A stretch of DNA of 64,000 bases from Taudactylus pleione (Eukaryota; Chordata; Amphibia; Anura; Myobatrachidae), in contig JAUIMM010000701.1 of the NCBI GenBank assembly GCA_031769625.1, positions 62,001-126,000 of the forward strand, written 5' to 3'. The position numbers were made by a program, and so were the translations under genes. The notes below the pieces were generated by a model. That model did no database searches. It was not told the DNA's origin and saw only the letters and a list, made by a program, of their open reading frames with translations. This document shows positions 1 through 11,455 of this stretch, piece after piece (within the stretch, counting starts at the first letter, position 1; each line of letters opens with the position of its first letter).

Positions 1-152
1 CGTCCCCGCCGTCGTCTAGTTGGATCGCAGATCAACTGGTTTTGCAGAGAGATCCCAACCGATCGTGTATGATGTGACACACTTCTATGCATCTTATCCT
101 ATGATCATAACGATCAATCTTACACCAATTGACCACATCTTGTGTGTTATAC
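1..152. repeat. MITE fragment, cut by the window edge
   Basis: The first ~150 bases resemble the right half of the short transposon at 30012-30339. Both share CCCCGCCGTCGT, a following GGATCG(C/T)AGATC, a GATCG-rich middle and ACCACATC(T/G)TGT. The left end lies outside the window. This is a non-coding, non-autonomous DNA-transposon relic. The family was not named; the match was made by eye. Confidence 0.6.
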
Positions 153-589
153 TGCCTTTATTTTTCTGAAATAAACTGTCAGTTATAACTTTTACTAGAT
201 ATTTGTGAAGGTGGTCACATTACATTGTTGCCTTTATATGACTAAGTGAAGTGCTCCAATTAGACAGCAGAAGGTGATTTAGGCTGGATTACCTCAATCT
301 GTACAGCTCATTGAGTTTATGGTGGAACATTCCAGACAAACTGTTCCAGATTCCAAGGAGACTAGTGTCTGTTTACCCTCTCCCACAGGGAGAGTGCATT
401 AGGTGGGAAATCCCCCTACCTACTGGGGATTTTTATGTGACACCTTCCTAAAGGGTTACTTCCCAGAAGGTTGTTTACACAATCAGATTCTATCTAGGCC
501 CTTGCTGTCTAGTAGACCATTCAGGCTTTTAAATTCAGATGATAATCCCAGTTCCTTTGGCTAACATGGAAGGATATTATTCAGATTGA
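153..589. other. No gene recognised
   Basis: AT-rich sequence without a convincing reading frame, RNA gene or recognisable repeat. It could be the degraded 5' portion of DIRS copy A, whose recognisable RT homology begins near 614. Confidence 0.5.
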
Positions 590-613
590 TGTTTGATTCA
601 GAAGCTAGAGGAG

Positions 614-1450
614 TCTCATCGTTCTATTCTGAATCGCAAATCTCTCAACAGGTTTTTCCAAGTGCCCAAATTCCATATGTACATCCTACGGTCAATTATG
701 CTGGCAATGGAACCTGGGGATTTCATGGTTGCATATCTGCATGTACCTATGGCCCGGGGTTTCTGAGTTTTGCTGTTCATCAGCAACATTACCATTACCC
801 TTTGGTCTGTCCACAAGCCCCTCGGGTGTTTACCAAGATAATGGCAGTCATGGCTACTCTTCTCAGGAGTCAGGATCCTGCCATACTTGGCGACCTCCAG
901 ATATTGGCGCAGTCTCTGGAGATTTTGCAACGTCATCTCCAGCTGACCATTGTCTGCCTACAGGAGCACGGCTGGATAGTCCATTGGAAAAGGTATTTTC
1001 TTTCTCCAATACAACAGATGGTACATCTGGGGGTGCTACTAGGATTCCTTGGTACAAAGGATCTTTCTACCTGGGGACAAGATTGCTGCGTTACAATTGT
1101 GGGTGCGCAAATTGCTCCGCAATCAGAGAGTGTCAGTTCACTCAGCAATGCAGGTCCTGGGGTCCATGGTATCCACCTTCGAACATGGTGGTATATGTCC
1201 AGTTTTATTCAAGGCCCCTGCAGCGATGGAATCTGTCTCGGTGGGATGGTCAGTATCATCTGGTAAGGTCTCAAATGATCCTCATCTCGCCAGAAGTTCG
1301 GCTCTCCCTCTCATGGTGACTGCAGACAGCTCATCGGAACAGGGGTCGCCCTTTCTGGATTCCAGATTGGGTGCTCCTCACTACCGATGCCAGCCTCCGC
1401 AGATGGGGCACAGTGATGGGTCGTCACATCTTTTAGGGGGATCCCTCAGC
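614..1450 (+). pseudogene. DIRS copy A reverse transcriptase, broken
   Basis: The conceptual translation matches the RT of copy F piece by piece: the SLNRF..VPKF segment near 630, LAMEPGDFMV near 705, the [12 protein letters not shown] segment near 800, and the stretch corresponding to HSAMQVLGSMVSTF near 1140-1180. Frame changes and stops divide it, so no single frame carries the domain. The aspartates of the YLDD box cannot be read in one frame. Overlapping frames here (586-1266, 729-1319, 1049-1453) are pieces or shadows of this one relic. Confidence 0.75.
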
Positions 1451-1579
1451 TGATTTTGGGGACACCCTAGCAGTGAAGTGGGACTTTAAGCTAGCGTATC
1501 TCTTTCCTCCGATCTCCCTGCTCCCAAGGGTCATCAGGAAATTCAAGCAGGAGGATGGCACAGTAATACTGATAGGGAT

Positions 1580-2250
1580 TTGTCTTTGGTTCTCAGGGCT
1601 CTACAGGCTCTCCCTTTCGAACCCCTGAAATCAGTAAACCTTAAGTGGTCGACAGCGAAGACAGGTTTTCTTCTTGTTATCTCCTCTGCCTGCAGGTTCT
1701 CTTATTTGGTAGCCCTTTTTTGATTTTTCATCAAGACAGAGCTGTTCTTCGTACCAGGGCAGATAACCTTCTTAAGGTTGTATCCCACTTTCATGTAAAT
1801 GAAGAAATTGTGGTTCCAGCCTTCCAGTCTTCAGGCCTCTCTGTATGTGAAGCTTCTTTGGAGGTTGTACACACACTACGAATTTACGTGGATCGCACCA
1901 ACTCCATTAGGAAATCGGATTCTTTTTTTGTGTTTTATGGCTGTTATAAGTGAGGTTGGCCAGCCAACAAACAGACTCTGGCTAGGTGGCTTCGTATGAC
2001 AATTTCTCAAGCTTACACACAAGCTGATCTTGCTGTTCCAAACACAGTGACAGCACATTCTATTCGATCCGTGAGACCATCGTGGGCGTTTCGTCATGGT
2101 GCCTCTGCTGAACAATTGTGCAAGGCAGTCACGTGGTCTTCTGTCCACACTTTTGTCAAATTTTACGCATTTGATACATTTGCCTCTCAGGATGCTTCCT
2201 TTGGGCGTCAGATTCTCCTTTCTATTAAACAGGAGCATCCCCACCCTTAA
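1580..2250 (+). pseudogene. DIRS copy A tyrosine recombinase, broken
   Basis: Two consecutive open pieces (1645-1953 and 1996-2250) correspond to the C-terminal two thirds of the YR domain in copy F. The second piece keeps the H-x-x-R signature as HSIR, followed by [18 protein letters not shown], where the Tyr of FYAF aligns with the expected catalytic tyrosine. The first piece keeps the [17 protein letters not shown] strand. The first catalytic Arg region is lost to deletion and frameshift. The relic would not be active. Confidence 0.8.
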
Positions 2251-2267
2251 GGGAACTACTTTGGGAC

Positions 2268-2362
2268 ATCCCCAATGTAACTTCTATGGACCCCGAAGAA
2301 GAAATTTAGAGTTATGGTATAACATACCTTTGTTAACTCTTTTTCTTCGAGGTCCACAGGAC
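2268..2362 (+). repeat. Internal complementary region (ICR) of DIRS copy A
   Basis: This block sits just 3' of the YR relic. It contains CTATGGACCCCGAAG and, inverted, CTTCGAGGTCC, joined by a palindrome with arms AGAGTTA (2308-2314) and TAACTCT (2334-2340). In DIRS elements the ICR is complementary to the two element ends laid side by side and is thought to template completion of the circular intermediate. The same arrangement is clearer in copies C, D, E and F. Confidence 0.7.
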
Positions 2363-2692
2363 ACCCACCCTAACGCACCTAGTGTTATTGGGTAATCTCT
2401 TTCTTTTGTATTTCTATGATTCCCTCTTCTTAGAGAGATTGTTTCTAAGGTGCAATTGTCCTTCCTTCTCATCTTTTCCTTCTCCTGCTTTGGGCTTGGT
2501 AACAAACTAAATGCCAGTAGCCAGGGGCAGGGTATATATGGAGGACCCAGTGCACCCTGGGAACTAAAGCTTTTAACTGTGCCTGGATCACTCTAACCAC
2601 ATACCCCAAGGTAACTTCTGTGGACCCTATGGACTTCGAAGGAAAAAAGTGTTAAAGGTAATACCATAACTCTTAATTTTCTCCTTTGATAC

Positions 2693-4955
2693 TTGACATT
2701 ATGGGGAAAACAGGTCACTCTGCTGCCAGTAAACTGGAACACTTTGCCAGACCTCCGCCTACTCCCAACACAGCTGAATACTCTTCCATTGGGATCCTGG
2801 GATCTCAAGAATTACAGAAGGATTATACTGCTTCTGGATTGGGCCATTAGGCTACAGCAAATGCTTCAGGACATTGATGACTCAGAAATAGTCACTAAAA
2901 AGACTGGCAAGGTACAAGCGGGATTTACTGTTTTATCCCATTATCTACAAATGATGAGTGAGGGTGTTTGAGTGTCAGAGACACACATCCTCATTGGAAG
3001 ATCTTATTAAATTTGTCAAGAGTCAACTAACTTCCCTGGAATTTCAGTTAACTTCATTCAAACCCAAGCTATCAGACCTGGATGGAATAAATCATCTTGC
3101 AATGCACAGTATGGGGAAGGATCCAGTGGCTCTTTTTGAAAAATGGGAAGCATGCATATAGCTGCTGAACCTTTCACTAATGTAGCAAAGGTCCAGATAT
3201 AGTAATGGAACCTCAGAATGTCCTGTAGGGACTGTTCAGATGTATTCTTTAGGGATCACCCTTCAAAATGTAGAACTATACTTCCCTTAGGGTGCAGTAC
3301 AGTTTTTGATAGGTATGCACTTACAGAAGGGTCTTTTAAAAGTTACAAAATCGGAGATTAGCTAAGTCAGCCTCTATGTGGTTTGTAATGGGTGAACCTA
3401 TATTGTACACCTACAACATGAAAAATCTCAATGGTATATCATTTTAATGTGGGAGTATAGTCAAGTGGTGCAACATCCCACAAGTGTCGAAGTCTTACCA
3501 GTAAGCCTTGCGTTCCTTCTGGACCCATGATCATCTTCCTCTGTGTCGTGAAATTGTTTATACATTTGCCATCATGTGTGGTGTGAAATAGGTCTTGCGC
3601 AGCTGGGAATTGCTCGTACAGCCGGGAGTGGGGTCAGACTTCTGCAGGCTGCAGTGTTCAAATGATGGAGCAATGTCCTAATGGTTCTAACTCTTATCAG
3701 CTTTCTTCAGGGAGTGTTATTGTGTTTTTTTTATGCTTTGCTTGCGATGCCCTTGCATTTTTGATGTATCATCCTATTTTGGGACTGGGGTTACACCAAG
3801 AATTATCTGTTTACATTTAAGTTAGGGAGCCCCTGGCTTTACAACCTCTGTCCTCCTCTCTACGGTCTAATTTTTTTCTATTATTTCTATTGTCTCATTT
3901 TCCTGGCCCTTTTGGCCTGAAGCTTGGGATGGGGTTTAAGCCTAAATTTATGAGATTTTTTTTGGGGGGGGATTTAGATATGCTGAGTTGGAGGGTAGTA
4001 TACGGGGTGAGGGGTGGATGGGTTTTCTTATTATTGTGCTTTTAATTTGCTATTTTTTTTGTTCTACAGTATCTGTTCTGTTATTCATATTTGTCTTCAC
4101 TGCTGAAATGTATATTTTTTTTCTCTTTGTACATGCATATATCTATGTCGGTCTGGTTCTGCTAGCGGTTCCTCCATGGGCTCTGCTCCCTGGTAATGAC
4201 TACCCAGTTTTGCAGTTTCACTAACGTGTCCTCATTGCAGTTGGTGTTGATGGCTTGCTTCATCTACTCTGCTAGACTGTCACAGGTCTAAAGGGCAATA
4301 TTAAATGTTCTGTAAGCCATTAATCAAATAAAGAAATCTAATGCTGACAGTCTGTGCCTTTTGGAGGCCCATTGGGCTGCTAGCAAAATAATGACTTTGA
4401 AACGGCCTTGGGATGGGCTTATCATTCTACTTATACTACGCATTCCAGGTAAATGTCAGTTCTGGTCCACAAACAATTGTTTTGTTCTTGAGAAAGCTCA
4501 GTCTGATCCATGGGGTGAACATGTGTTCATCAGAGCTGTGGTTGCATTTTAGGGATTTACAGTCCTCCACCATATAGCAGTGAGGTACTTAAGCAATGTA
4601 GCTAATTTATTGAACTTTGCCTGATACTCCAGTCATGTGTGGGTGATTTTAATATATTAGATAACTCCTTTGATAGATGGTGGGAATGTTTCACAGAGCT
4701 CCCCCACTCAAATCACTCCTTTGCTGCCCTTGTGGGTCAACATTTGGTGTGTTTGCCACCCTCATGCTACTCAGTACTCCTGTATTGGTTGTCACACATC
4801 ACACCGACATGGCCCTTATTTCCTGTTGGCTGGTTCCATTGATTGTGGAGGTGGACTATGGTGCTAGGGGAGTCTCAGATCATGCTCTTTTATCCCTGAT
4901 CATTAATGCCCTGGGTGGCCAAAATATTTGGAAATGTAACCCCCTTCTGGCTTAA
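2693..4955 (+). mobile_element. Decayed L1-type LINE, 5' portion
   Basis: Two regions read like an L1-clade element in plus orientation. At 2693-3160 a broken frame encodes a leucine-rich, coiled-coil-like segment (SSLEDLIKFVKSQLTSLEFQ) as in L1 ORF1. At 4340-4955 broken frames match an AP-like endonuclease, with GDFN at 4640-4650 and a GVSDHALLSL-like end near 4870. Between them (3166-4340) nothing is recognisable. RT is absent: the element stops where DIRS copy B begins at about 4956, suggesting DIRS inserted into it or a later deletion. Confidence 0.6.
4624..4955 (+). pseudogene. L1-type AP endonuclease C-terminal half, broken
   Basis: The translation in shifting frames gives VGDFNILDNSFDRWWE (4639 onward), then AALVGQHLVCLPP, and ends with GVSDHALLSLIINALGG. 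The order GDFN, a WR-like region, then SDH is that of the exonuclease-endonuclease-phosphatase nuclease carried by L1-clade LINEs, which nicks target DNA for primed reverse transcription. Frame changes show that it is dead. Confidence 0.6.
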
Positions 4956-5582
4956 TCTTATGGGGCGGGCTCGAAGACCGGAGGCGCTGATGTGGACACC
5001 GGTTCGTACGGGAGTCCACTAGACCACCAGGGCATTACAAGCACTGGTGCAGGGCACAATTTAAGGCCAGGGGACTTGGTGGTTAACGTAAGCATAGGGG
5101 AGAAGGCGCTCTCGCTGTGGCCCCTCCCCCAGTTCAGGGCGCCATTCCACTGCAGTCTTGCTGCTCCCCCCCTCACCCTCTCTGAGACTCACAACAGCCA
5201 TTTTCTGCATTCAGGTTTCCTGGAACGCTGGGTTCAGTCTCCCTGTATACCTCTCCCAAGGGCCAGGTTATACAGCGCTATATCCTACCAGCCACTGCGG
5301 TCTCTGTAGTTGATTTTAGTGCCCACTGCAGTTATATTGTATTATCTGCATTGTATGTGACTTGTGCTGTTTATTTTATTTTTTTTCAATAACGGTCAGC
5401 TTATACCTTTCCCTTTTACCCCACTATAACCCTGGCATACTAAGGTATAGGGGGTTCATTGTACCTCACATCTCCCTATACTTGTGAGGGCCATCACATA
5501 ATATATATACAGTATGCCATATTGCACATATATCTGGGTTGCTCACAGCACTGTGCCAGATGTGTTACATTATTCTTGCTGC

Positions 5583-6925
5583 TATGTCTGGCAAAGGCAA
5601 GAATAACAAAAAGCCCTGCTTCCCCCACTCTAGTGTCTTGAAAGTCCTGCTCTGCGGGATTAGTTTAAGAGGACCTCATTCAGGATGGTCTTTGTGCATC
5701 TTGTTATACTGCCCTGGGCCCATCATCCCTGGTATCCTCTCAGGACCCCCCTGGGCTTTTTCAGAGATGCTGGCAAAAATTGCAGCCCACCCAGCGATCA
5801 CTGTGGTAGCTCCACCTATGGGATGGCTACAACAGGTACTCCCTGCAAATCCTTTGCCTCCCTCATGGGTAGACGCATTTTCTACCTCAGTGCAGAGTTT
5901 GGTTAATACCTCTACAGCTTTTCAATATATGCTGCACAAGGAGAGACCCTTACCTAGTAAACCTACTAAGCGTGCTGTTTTATCTTCCCAGTCCACACCC
6001 AGTTACCAGATTCTGATTTATCATCTGGGGAGGCCTAAAACACCGATATCTCTGACTCCCCATCGGGAAAGGAGGAGTCCCCCTCCAAGTTGAATACACC
6101 TGCACTTGAGAGCTGTAAAATCTCTCCTTCAAATAGAAGAGACAGAACCCACTCCTAAGACAAAAGAGCCACTATTTAAGCAACAAAAGGTAATTTTGCC
6201 AGTTTCCTCACTCTGATCATGAGTGAGGCATGGAATATGCAAAGTAAAAGATTTCTGCTGCCTAAACGTTTAAGTTCCTTTTACCCTCTTTCAGCTAGAT
6301 TGCATGCAACACATCTGATTAAGAATGCTACCTTACCTATGCATACTGCAATCTCCTTAAAGGAGACTATGGATAGAAGAATTGACGCTAGTCTGAAATC
6401 TATATACTCTCTTAAAGGAGCTATTACTCATCCTGCTAGGGCTACGGCCTGGGTGGCAAAACCCATTGAGAGTTGGACAGAGGCCCTAGAAGATATATTT
6501 GCCTCTGATGCTTCAAAGGAAACAGCTGTCCTACATATTTCACATTAGAGATGCAGCCTCCTATTTAGGTGAAGCCGCTCTGGATACTAGTCTCCTCGCC
6601 TCCAAGGCATCTGACACTTCCGTAGTAGCCTGCCGTATTGTTTGGCTTCGCTCATGGAAGGCAGATTCGGACACTAAGGAGGTATTGGAGTCTCTGCCTT
6701 ATTCTGGGCAGATCCTGTTTGGCCCAGAATTGGACAAAATTGTGACTTTGGCAGCTTCCAAAAAGTCTTTCTTGCCCTCTGCATATAATGCGAAGCCTTG
6801 GATGTCATCCTTAAGGAAAAGCTAAAGGTCAATCCTTTCCAAGGCATCCACAAGGGCCTCCAAGCCTAGGACCAAACAGACCTGGGCTACTAGACATCCA
6901 CCTACCAAACCTGAGGACAAGCCTT
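5583..6925 (+). pseudogene. DIRS copy B gag-like ORF, broken
   Basis: Fragments in several frames (5583-6093, 6219-6548, 6499-6825) correspond to the gag-like protein of copy F. Shared parts include a proline-rich middle (LPPSWVDAFSTSVQSLV), KRFLLPKRLSSFYP, LKSIYSLKGAITHPARA and LFGPELDKIV. The N-terminal zinc-ribbon cysteines seen in copy F can be recognised near 5645-5700 in another frame (CSAGL, then CASC). Frameshifts and stops make it non-coding. In retroelements this protein is presumed to package RNA; no function is shown here. Confidence 0.7.
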
Positions 6926-7189
6926 CAGCCTGACGGGGCGGGCCTTTCCCTGGGTGGGAGGCCAACTTCTTCATTTCGCCCAGTTCTGGCATCAGACGTC
7001 TGGGTAAGAGAAGTGGTCTCCCACAGATATGCCCTCTCATTTCTGAGGTGACCCCCCCCCCCCCCAGCAGTTCTTTTGCACAGGACCTCCATCGGACCCA
7101 AGTAAGGCCCTGCTGTTCCAAAAGGCCATTCAGTCCATACTGCTCTCAAGAGTAACAATTCCGGCCCCCTCCTCACAGCGAGGGAAGAG

Positions 7190-7391
7190 ATTTTGTTTTA
7201 CCCTTTTCTTAGTTGAGAAGTGCAACGGGTCTCATCGGCCTATCCTTAATCTCAGAACATGTTTATCAGGGTACCCAGGTTTCGTTTGGAAACCCTCCAC
7301 TGTATTGTCCTGGCTATGGAGCCTGGGGACTTTATGGTGTCTCTGGATGTTCAGGACACTTACCTAGATGAACCTATAGCGCCTTCTCAAT
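7190..7391 (+). pseudogene. DIRS copy B reverse transcriptase, part 1 before the LINE insertion
   Basis: The translation includes FIRVPRFRLETLHCIVLAME (from 7261) and [19 protein letters not shown], matching the copy F segment up to the first catalytic aspartate (SLDIQDAY in F). Homology stops at about 7391, where the 3' end of the inserted LINE begins, and resumes at about 8745. Confidence 0.8.
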
Positions 7392-8744
7392 TCAATTTTA
7401 TTTTGCCAAGTATACATAAATATACAAGGAATTGGATCAGAGTTAACACATCCCTTGAGTTCACAACAACTATACCAAACAATCATACCACAGCAGCAAC
7501 CCACCCATTCCCTCAATTATTTAACACCATGATAGCCTGTGGAAAAAAAACTATGCAGATGTCTAGAGGTTCTCACTCGTTGTGACCTATACCGCCTGCC
7601 TGAGGGCAACATTGGAACAGGTGACAACCAGGATGTGCGTCATCTGCCACAATATTACCAGCTCGCCTACTAATCCTTGCTAAATATAGATCTTGAAGGG
7701 GGAGGAAGATCAATACCAATGATCTTTTCCGCAGCCCTAACCACTCTCTGCAGTCTGCTCTTCTCACATTCCGTAATAGAGCTATACCAAACAATAATTG
7801 ATGTACAAAGAACAGACTGAATTATTGTTGAGTAAAAAAAGAACTAACAATTCTCATGGCAGATTAAGCTTCCTGAGCCGACGCAAAAAATACAGCCTCT
7901 TCTGAGCCTTCTTTACAATGCAGTCAACATTTGTTCCCGACTTTAGAGCCAGTGAAATCACTGACCCCAGAAACCTACAAAACTCAACCACAGACACAAC
8001 TGTATCACTGATAACAACAGGAGACATCGCAACCGGCCGCCTTCTGAAATCCACTATAATTTCCACCGTTTTCTGTGGATTTAGCTCCAAATTGTTATCC
8101 CCACACCAAATAGCCAACCGTTCCACCACTCCCCTATAAGCAGACTCATCACCCTCTCTAATAAGGCCTATGATGGTAGCATCGTCCACAAATTTCAATA
8201 ATTTCACAGACGGCTCACCAGAGGTGCAATCGTTTGTGCATAATGAAAAGAGCAGTGGCGAAAGGACACATCCTTGAGGGGTCCCTGTGCTAATTATTCG
8301 ACCACCAAATGTAAACCCACCCCACCTCACCTGCTGCTTCCTGTTCTCTAAGAAATTAATAATCCAGCGAAACATCGGACCAGGAACCCTCAAACTAACC
8401 AGCTTAGGGTAACGTTTGCCTGGAACAATTGTGTTGAACGCTGAACTGAAGTCAACAAATAAGACCCTAGTGTATGTTCCCGGCAAGTCGACATGTTGCA
8501 GGATAAATACAGCCCTAAATTGACTGCATCATCAACCGACCTATTTGCCCTATAGGCAAACTGCATAGGGTCCAAAAGCGGGCCTACAGTATCTTTCAGG
8601 TAGTTCAACACTAGACATTCAAATGTTTTCATGACCACAGAAGTCAAAGTGACTAGTCTGTAGTCATTAGAACCCATAACGGGATTTCTTAGGCACCGGA
8701 ATAATCGTAGCACACTTAAAAACGGATGGAACTACACACCGTTC
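7392..8744 (-). mobile_element. CR1/L2/Rex-type LINE inserted in DIRS copy B
   Basis: A 5'-truncated non-LTR retrotransposon on the minus strand. Its RT coding relic occupies 8713-7854. Its 3' end lies at the left: on the minus strand the last bases read ACTTGGCAAAATAAAATTGA, like the 3' tails of Rex/L2-type LINEs. DIRS sequence is continuous on both sides, so it inserted after copy B. Bases 7440-7853 hold its 3' UTR. The exact clade (Rex1, L2 or CR1) was not resolved. Confidence 0.8.
7854..8713 (-). pseudogene. LINE reverse transcriptase, truncated and frameshifted
   Basis: Two overlapping minus-strand frames (8713-8390 and 8486-7854) together carry the finger and palm of a CR1/Rex-type RT. 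Visible in order: NDYRLVTLTSVVMKTFECLV, DPMQFAYRANRSVDDAV, VLFVDFSSAFNTIVPG with the first catalytic Asp, STGTPQGCVLSPLLFSL, and the catalytic box LKFVDDATIIGLI. The last is FVDD where FADD is usual in this group. A frame change joins the pieces near 8486-8390. Endonuclease and ORF1 are absent. Confidence 0.8.
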
Positions 8745-9915
8745 CAAAGATGCATCTCTCCGGTTTGCTATACTACAGCAACATTACCAATTTCAAGCTC
8801 TGCCTTTTGGCCTTTCTACAGCTCCTCAGGTCTTTACCAAGATCATGGCAGCCTATCTTCATCGTCAAGGGATCATACTTAGACGATCTCTTGCTTTTGG
8901 CCAGCTCCCCAGAAATTCTTCACCGCCATCTACAGGAAACCATTGCATTTCTCCAAAATGCACAGTTGACTGATCAACTGGAAGAAGTCTTCCTTGACAC
9001 CTTCTCAAAGAATGGTACATCTGGTAGCCCTCCTGGAATCTCAGTTTTACAAAATCTTCCTAACAGCAGAAAAAATCTCAGTACGCAGACTACTACACAG
9101 TCGCAGAGTGTCAATTCACTGTGCAATGCAGACCCTGGGATCCATGGTGTCCACCTTCAACATGGTGGAGTTCGCTCAGTTTCACTCCAGGCCCCTACAA
9201 CACCTGATCCTCTCCATGTGGAATGGGCTGCCCCATCTGCTCAGTTCCCAGATGATGGGCCTCTTCCCGGAGGTTCGCCTGTCTCTAGCCTGGTGGCTAC
9301 AGACGTTCCACTTAAACAAGGGGCACCTCTTTCGGATCTCAGACTGGGCACTCCTAACCACAGACACAAGCCTCCACAGGTGGGACATTGTGGCCGGCCA
9401 GCACTCCTCCCAAGGACACTTAACTCCAGCCGAGGTGATCTTGCCTATCAACGCCCTGGAACTCCGAGCTATCTGCAGAGCTCTCACCCTGGCTCAGAAT
9501 TTTCTTCAGGGCAGGCCAGTACAAGTATAGTCCGACAACTCTACAGCAGTGGCCTACCTCAATCACCAAGGAGGCACTTGAAGTCAGACAGCTATGGCAC
9601 AAGTATCCCACATTCTCACATGGGCCGAACGCCATCTCCCAGCCATCGCCGCAGTGTTCATCCCAGGAATTCTCAATTGGGAAGAGAATTTCCTCAGCCA
9701 TCACAATGTGCATGCAGGGGAGTGGTCTCTCCATTTGGCAGGAGCTGAAAGACTTCTGGATGTAGTCTACCAGATGTGGACCTCAAGGTCTCTCGACACA
9801 ACCAGAAACTTCCAGCGTATGGAACCAGGACAAGGGACCCCAACACAGCCTTCGTGGACGCATTATCTGTGAGGTGGATCTTCCATTTGGCATACCTCTT
9901 CCCTCCAGTCTCCCT
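8745..9915 (+). pseudogene. DIRS copy B reverse transcriptase part 2, RNase H and linker domain
   Basis: Homology resumes with the [14 protein letters not shown] segment (8795-8830) and the YLDDLLLLA box (8875-8905). The open frame 8994-9530 then holds the RT thumb (MVHLVALLESQ, HCAMQTLGSMVSTFNMVEFA) and the RNase H start (WALLTTDTSL, INALELRAICRAL). RNase H continues in other frames to an HIPGILNWEENFLS-like segment near 9660. The DALSVRW..LAYLFPPVSLL linker motif is at 9860-9915. Several frameshifts are needed. The longer frame 8726-9748 is a shadow, not a protein. Confidence 0.75.
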
Positions 9916-10099
9916 TCTTCGAAAGTTCAAATAGGAAGGGGGCTCTAGCTTGGCCCAGACGCCATCGGTACTCCGATCTTTAACTCTCTCCATAGACTCT
10001 CCTCTTCAACTTTCTCTACCACCTGACCTGTTGTATCAGGGTCCCTGTCTACATCTGGACCTGGCCCACCTGTCTTTAATGGCTTGGCTCTTGAGACAT

Positions 10100-11123
10100 C
10101 CCTCCTAAAGTCTAAGGGATTTTCTAGCTCTGTGGTCCAGACCATGCTCAGAGCACGTAAACTGGCCTCTGCCAGGATTTATCACTCGGTATGGCATACA
10201 TATTTCCAGTGGTGAGCTCCTAGAAACTATGACCCTCAAGTTTTTAATGTTTATAGAATACTTGCCTTTCTTCAGGCTGGACTGGATCTTTGACTCCGTA
10301 TAGCATCTCTGAAAGTGCACGTCTCTGCTCTGTCCATCTGGTTCCAGCGCAGAATTGCTCCTCTACCGGATGTTCACACCTTTCTACATGGTGTTCTACA
10401 TATACAACCCCCCCTTTGTCCCACCTGTGGCTCCGTGGGATTTATCAGTGGTTCTCCACGCACTTCAGGAACCTCCATTCAACTCCCTGGCATCAGTATA
10501 AAACCTCCATTCAAATACCTGGAATCAGTATATGTCTTTTTTTTCTGGCTATAGCATCTGCCCATAGGGTATCTGATTTAAGAGCTCTTTCATATCACTC
10601 CTTTTTAATCTTTGATCAGGACAGGCCTGTTCTTAGAACGTGCCCTGGCTTCCTTCCCATGGTGGTTTCTCATTTCCACCTTAATGAGGAAATTGTGGTT
10701 CCGGCCTTTCAATCACCAGACCTCTCGGCAGGTGAGGCTTCTTTGGATGTGGTCCGTGCTCTGAAGATCTACGTGGACCGTACTAGTTACATCAGCAAGT
10801 AAGATTCCCTTTTCATCCTATATGAATTCCATAAGTTATTGCCAGCTAACAGACTCTGGCCAGATGGCTTCACATGACTATCTCACAGGCTTACACGCAA
10901 ACTGGCCTTTTTGTGCCGGCTACAGTATCTGCTCATTTTACTCGGCCTGTGGGTCCCTCGTGGGCAGACCACCGGGGCGCCTCTGCTGAACAACAATGCA
11001 TGGTGGCCACGTGGTCTACTGTCCACACCTTAAGTTCTATGCCTTTGATACATTTGCCTCTCAGGATGCTTCCTTCGGGCCCCGGGTTCTCCTCTCGGTT
11101 CAGGAGCGTCCCTGCCCTTGAAC
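10100..11123 (+). pseudogene. DIRS copy B tyrosine recombinase, broken
   Basis: Parts of the YR domain can be read in different frames: HVSALSIWFQRRIAPLPDVH (10315 onward), HRVSDLRALSYHSFLIFDQD (10563 onward, containing the first catalytic Arg), [36 protein letters not shown] (to 10802), then MTISQAYTQTGLFVPATVSA and HFTRPVGPSWA, where HFTR aligns with the H-x-x-R signature. The region with the catalytic tyrosine is frameshifted near 11030. The order of motifs matches copy F exactly. Confidence 0.8.
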
Positions 11124-11129
11124 AACTGC

Positions 11130-11245
11130 TTTGGGACATCCCTGTTGACTCCCTGAGGACCGGGAAGAACAAGGAGAGTTATGGTAAAACTTACCCTTGT
11201 TAACTCTTTCTTCAAAGTCCATAGGATCCACAGTGCACCTGCCTT
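11130..11245 (+). repeat. ICR of DIRS copy B
   Basis: Located directly after YR, as in the other copies. It combines TGGGACATCCC and an inverted piece CTTCAAAGTCCATAGGATCC around a palindrome with arms AGAGTTA (11175-11181) and TAACTCT (11201-11207), whose inner part is GGTAAAACTTACC. The layout equals that of copies C to F, although the arm sequence differs. Confidence 0.7.
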
Positions 11246-11455
11246 GACGCACCTGGCTACTGTGGGTTTATTCTCATGTCACTTGTTTCCTTCTCTGTTA
11301 CACTGAAGAATCAGACTCTCACAGTGTCTTCCTTCTCTCCTATCCTGCTCCTGCCTTGTTAAAAAAAATGGAGTTGCCCTCAGGCTGTGGGCGGGGTATA
11401 GGGGGAAGGACTGGAGCATCCTGGGATTGAAAAAAGCTTTGCTTTTATCTTTAGG

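Larger units (their letters stand above)
590..2672 (+). mobile_element. DIRS-type retrotransposon copy A, decayed
   Basis: This is a relic of a tyrosine-recombinase (YR) retrotransposon. In order it holds an RT fragment, a short piece of the region between RNase H and YR (around 1470-1575, with the motif [13 protein letters not shown]), a YR fragment, an internal complementary region (ICR) and a right terminal repeat ending near 2672. Compared with copy F it lacks the gag region and left terminal repeat. It also has at least two internal deletions, near 1450 (most of RNase H missing) and near 1578 (N-terminal half of YR missing). It is not mobile. It lies downstream of RFC4, in the opposite orientation to that gene. 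Confidence 0.8.
4956..11455 (+). mobile_element. DIRS-type retrotransposon copy B, interrupted by a LINE
   Basis: A nearly complete but mutated DIRS copy in plus orientation. It has a truncated 5' leader (ACCGGAGGCGCT and AGACCACCAGGG match the leader of copy F), a gag region (5583-6925), RT, RNase H, the linker domain, YR (10100-11123), an ICR (11130-11245) and a degraded right terminal repeat (11385-11455). The left terminal repeat is missing. A CR1/Rex-type LINE at 7392-8744 in reverse orientation splits RT. The subfamily is distinct: its terminal palindrome reads AGAGTTA/TAACTCT rather than GAGATA/TATCTC. Confidence 0.85.

Noticed and set aside
8726..9748. 340-codon plus-strand open frame
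   Set aside because: The DIRS RT/RNase H homology runs in another frame (8994-9530 and pieces). The protein read here is Ser/Pro/His-rich and matches nothing; it is a shadow.
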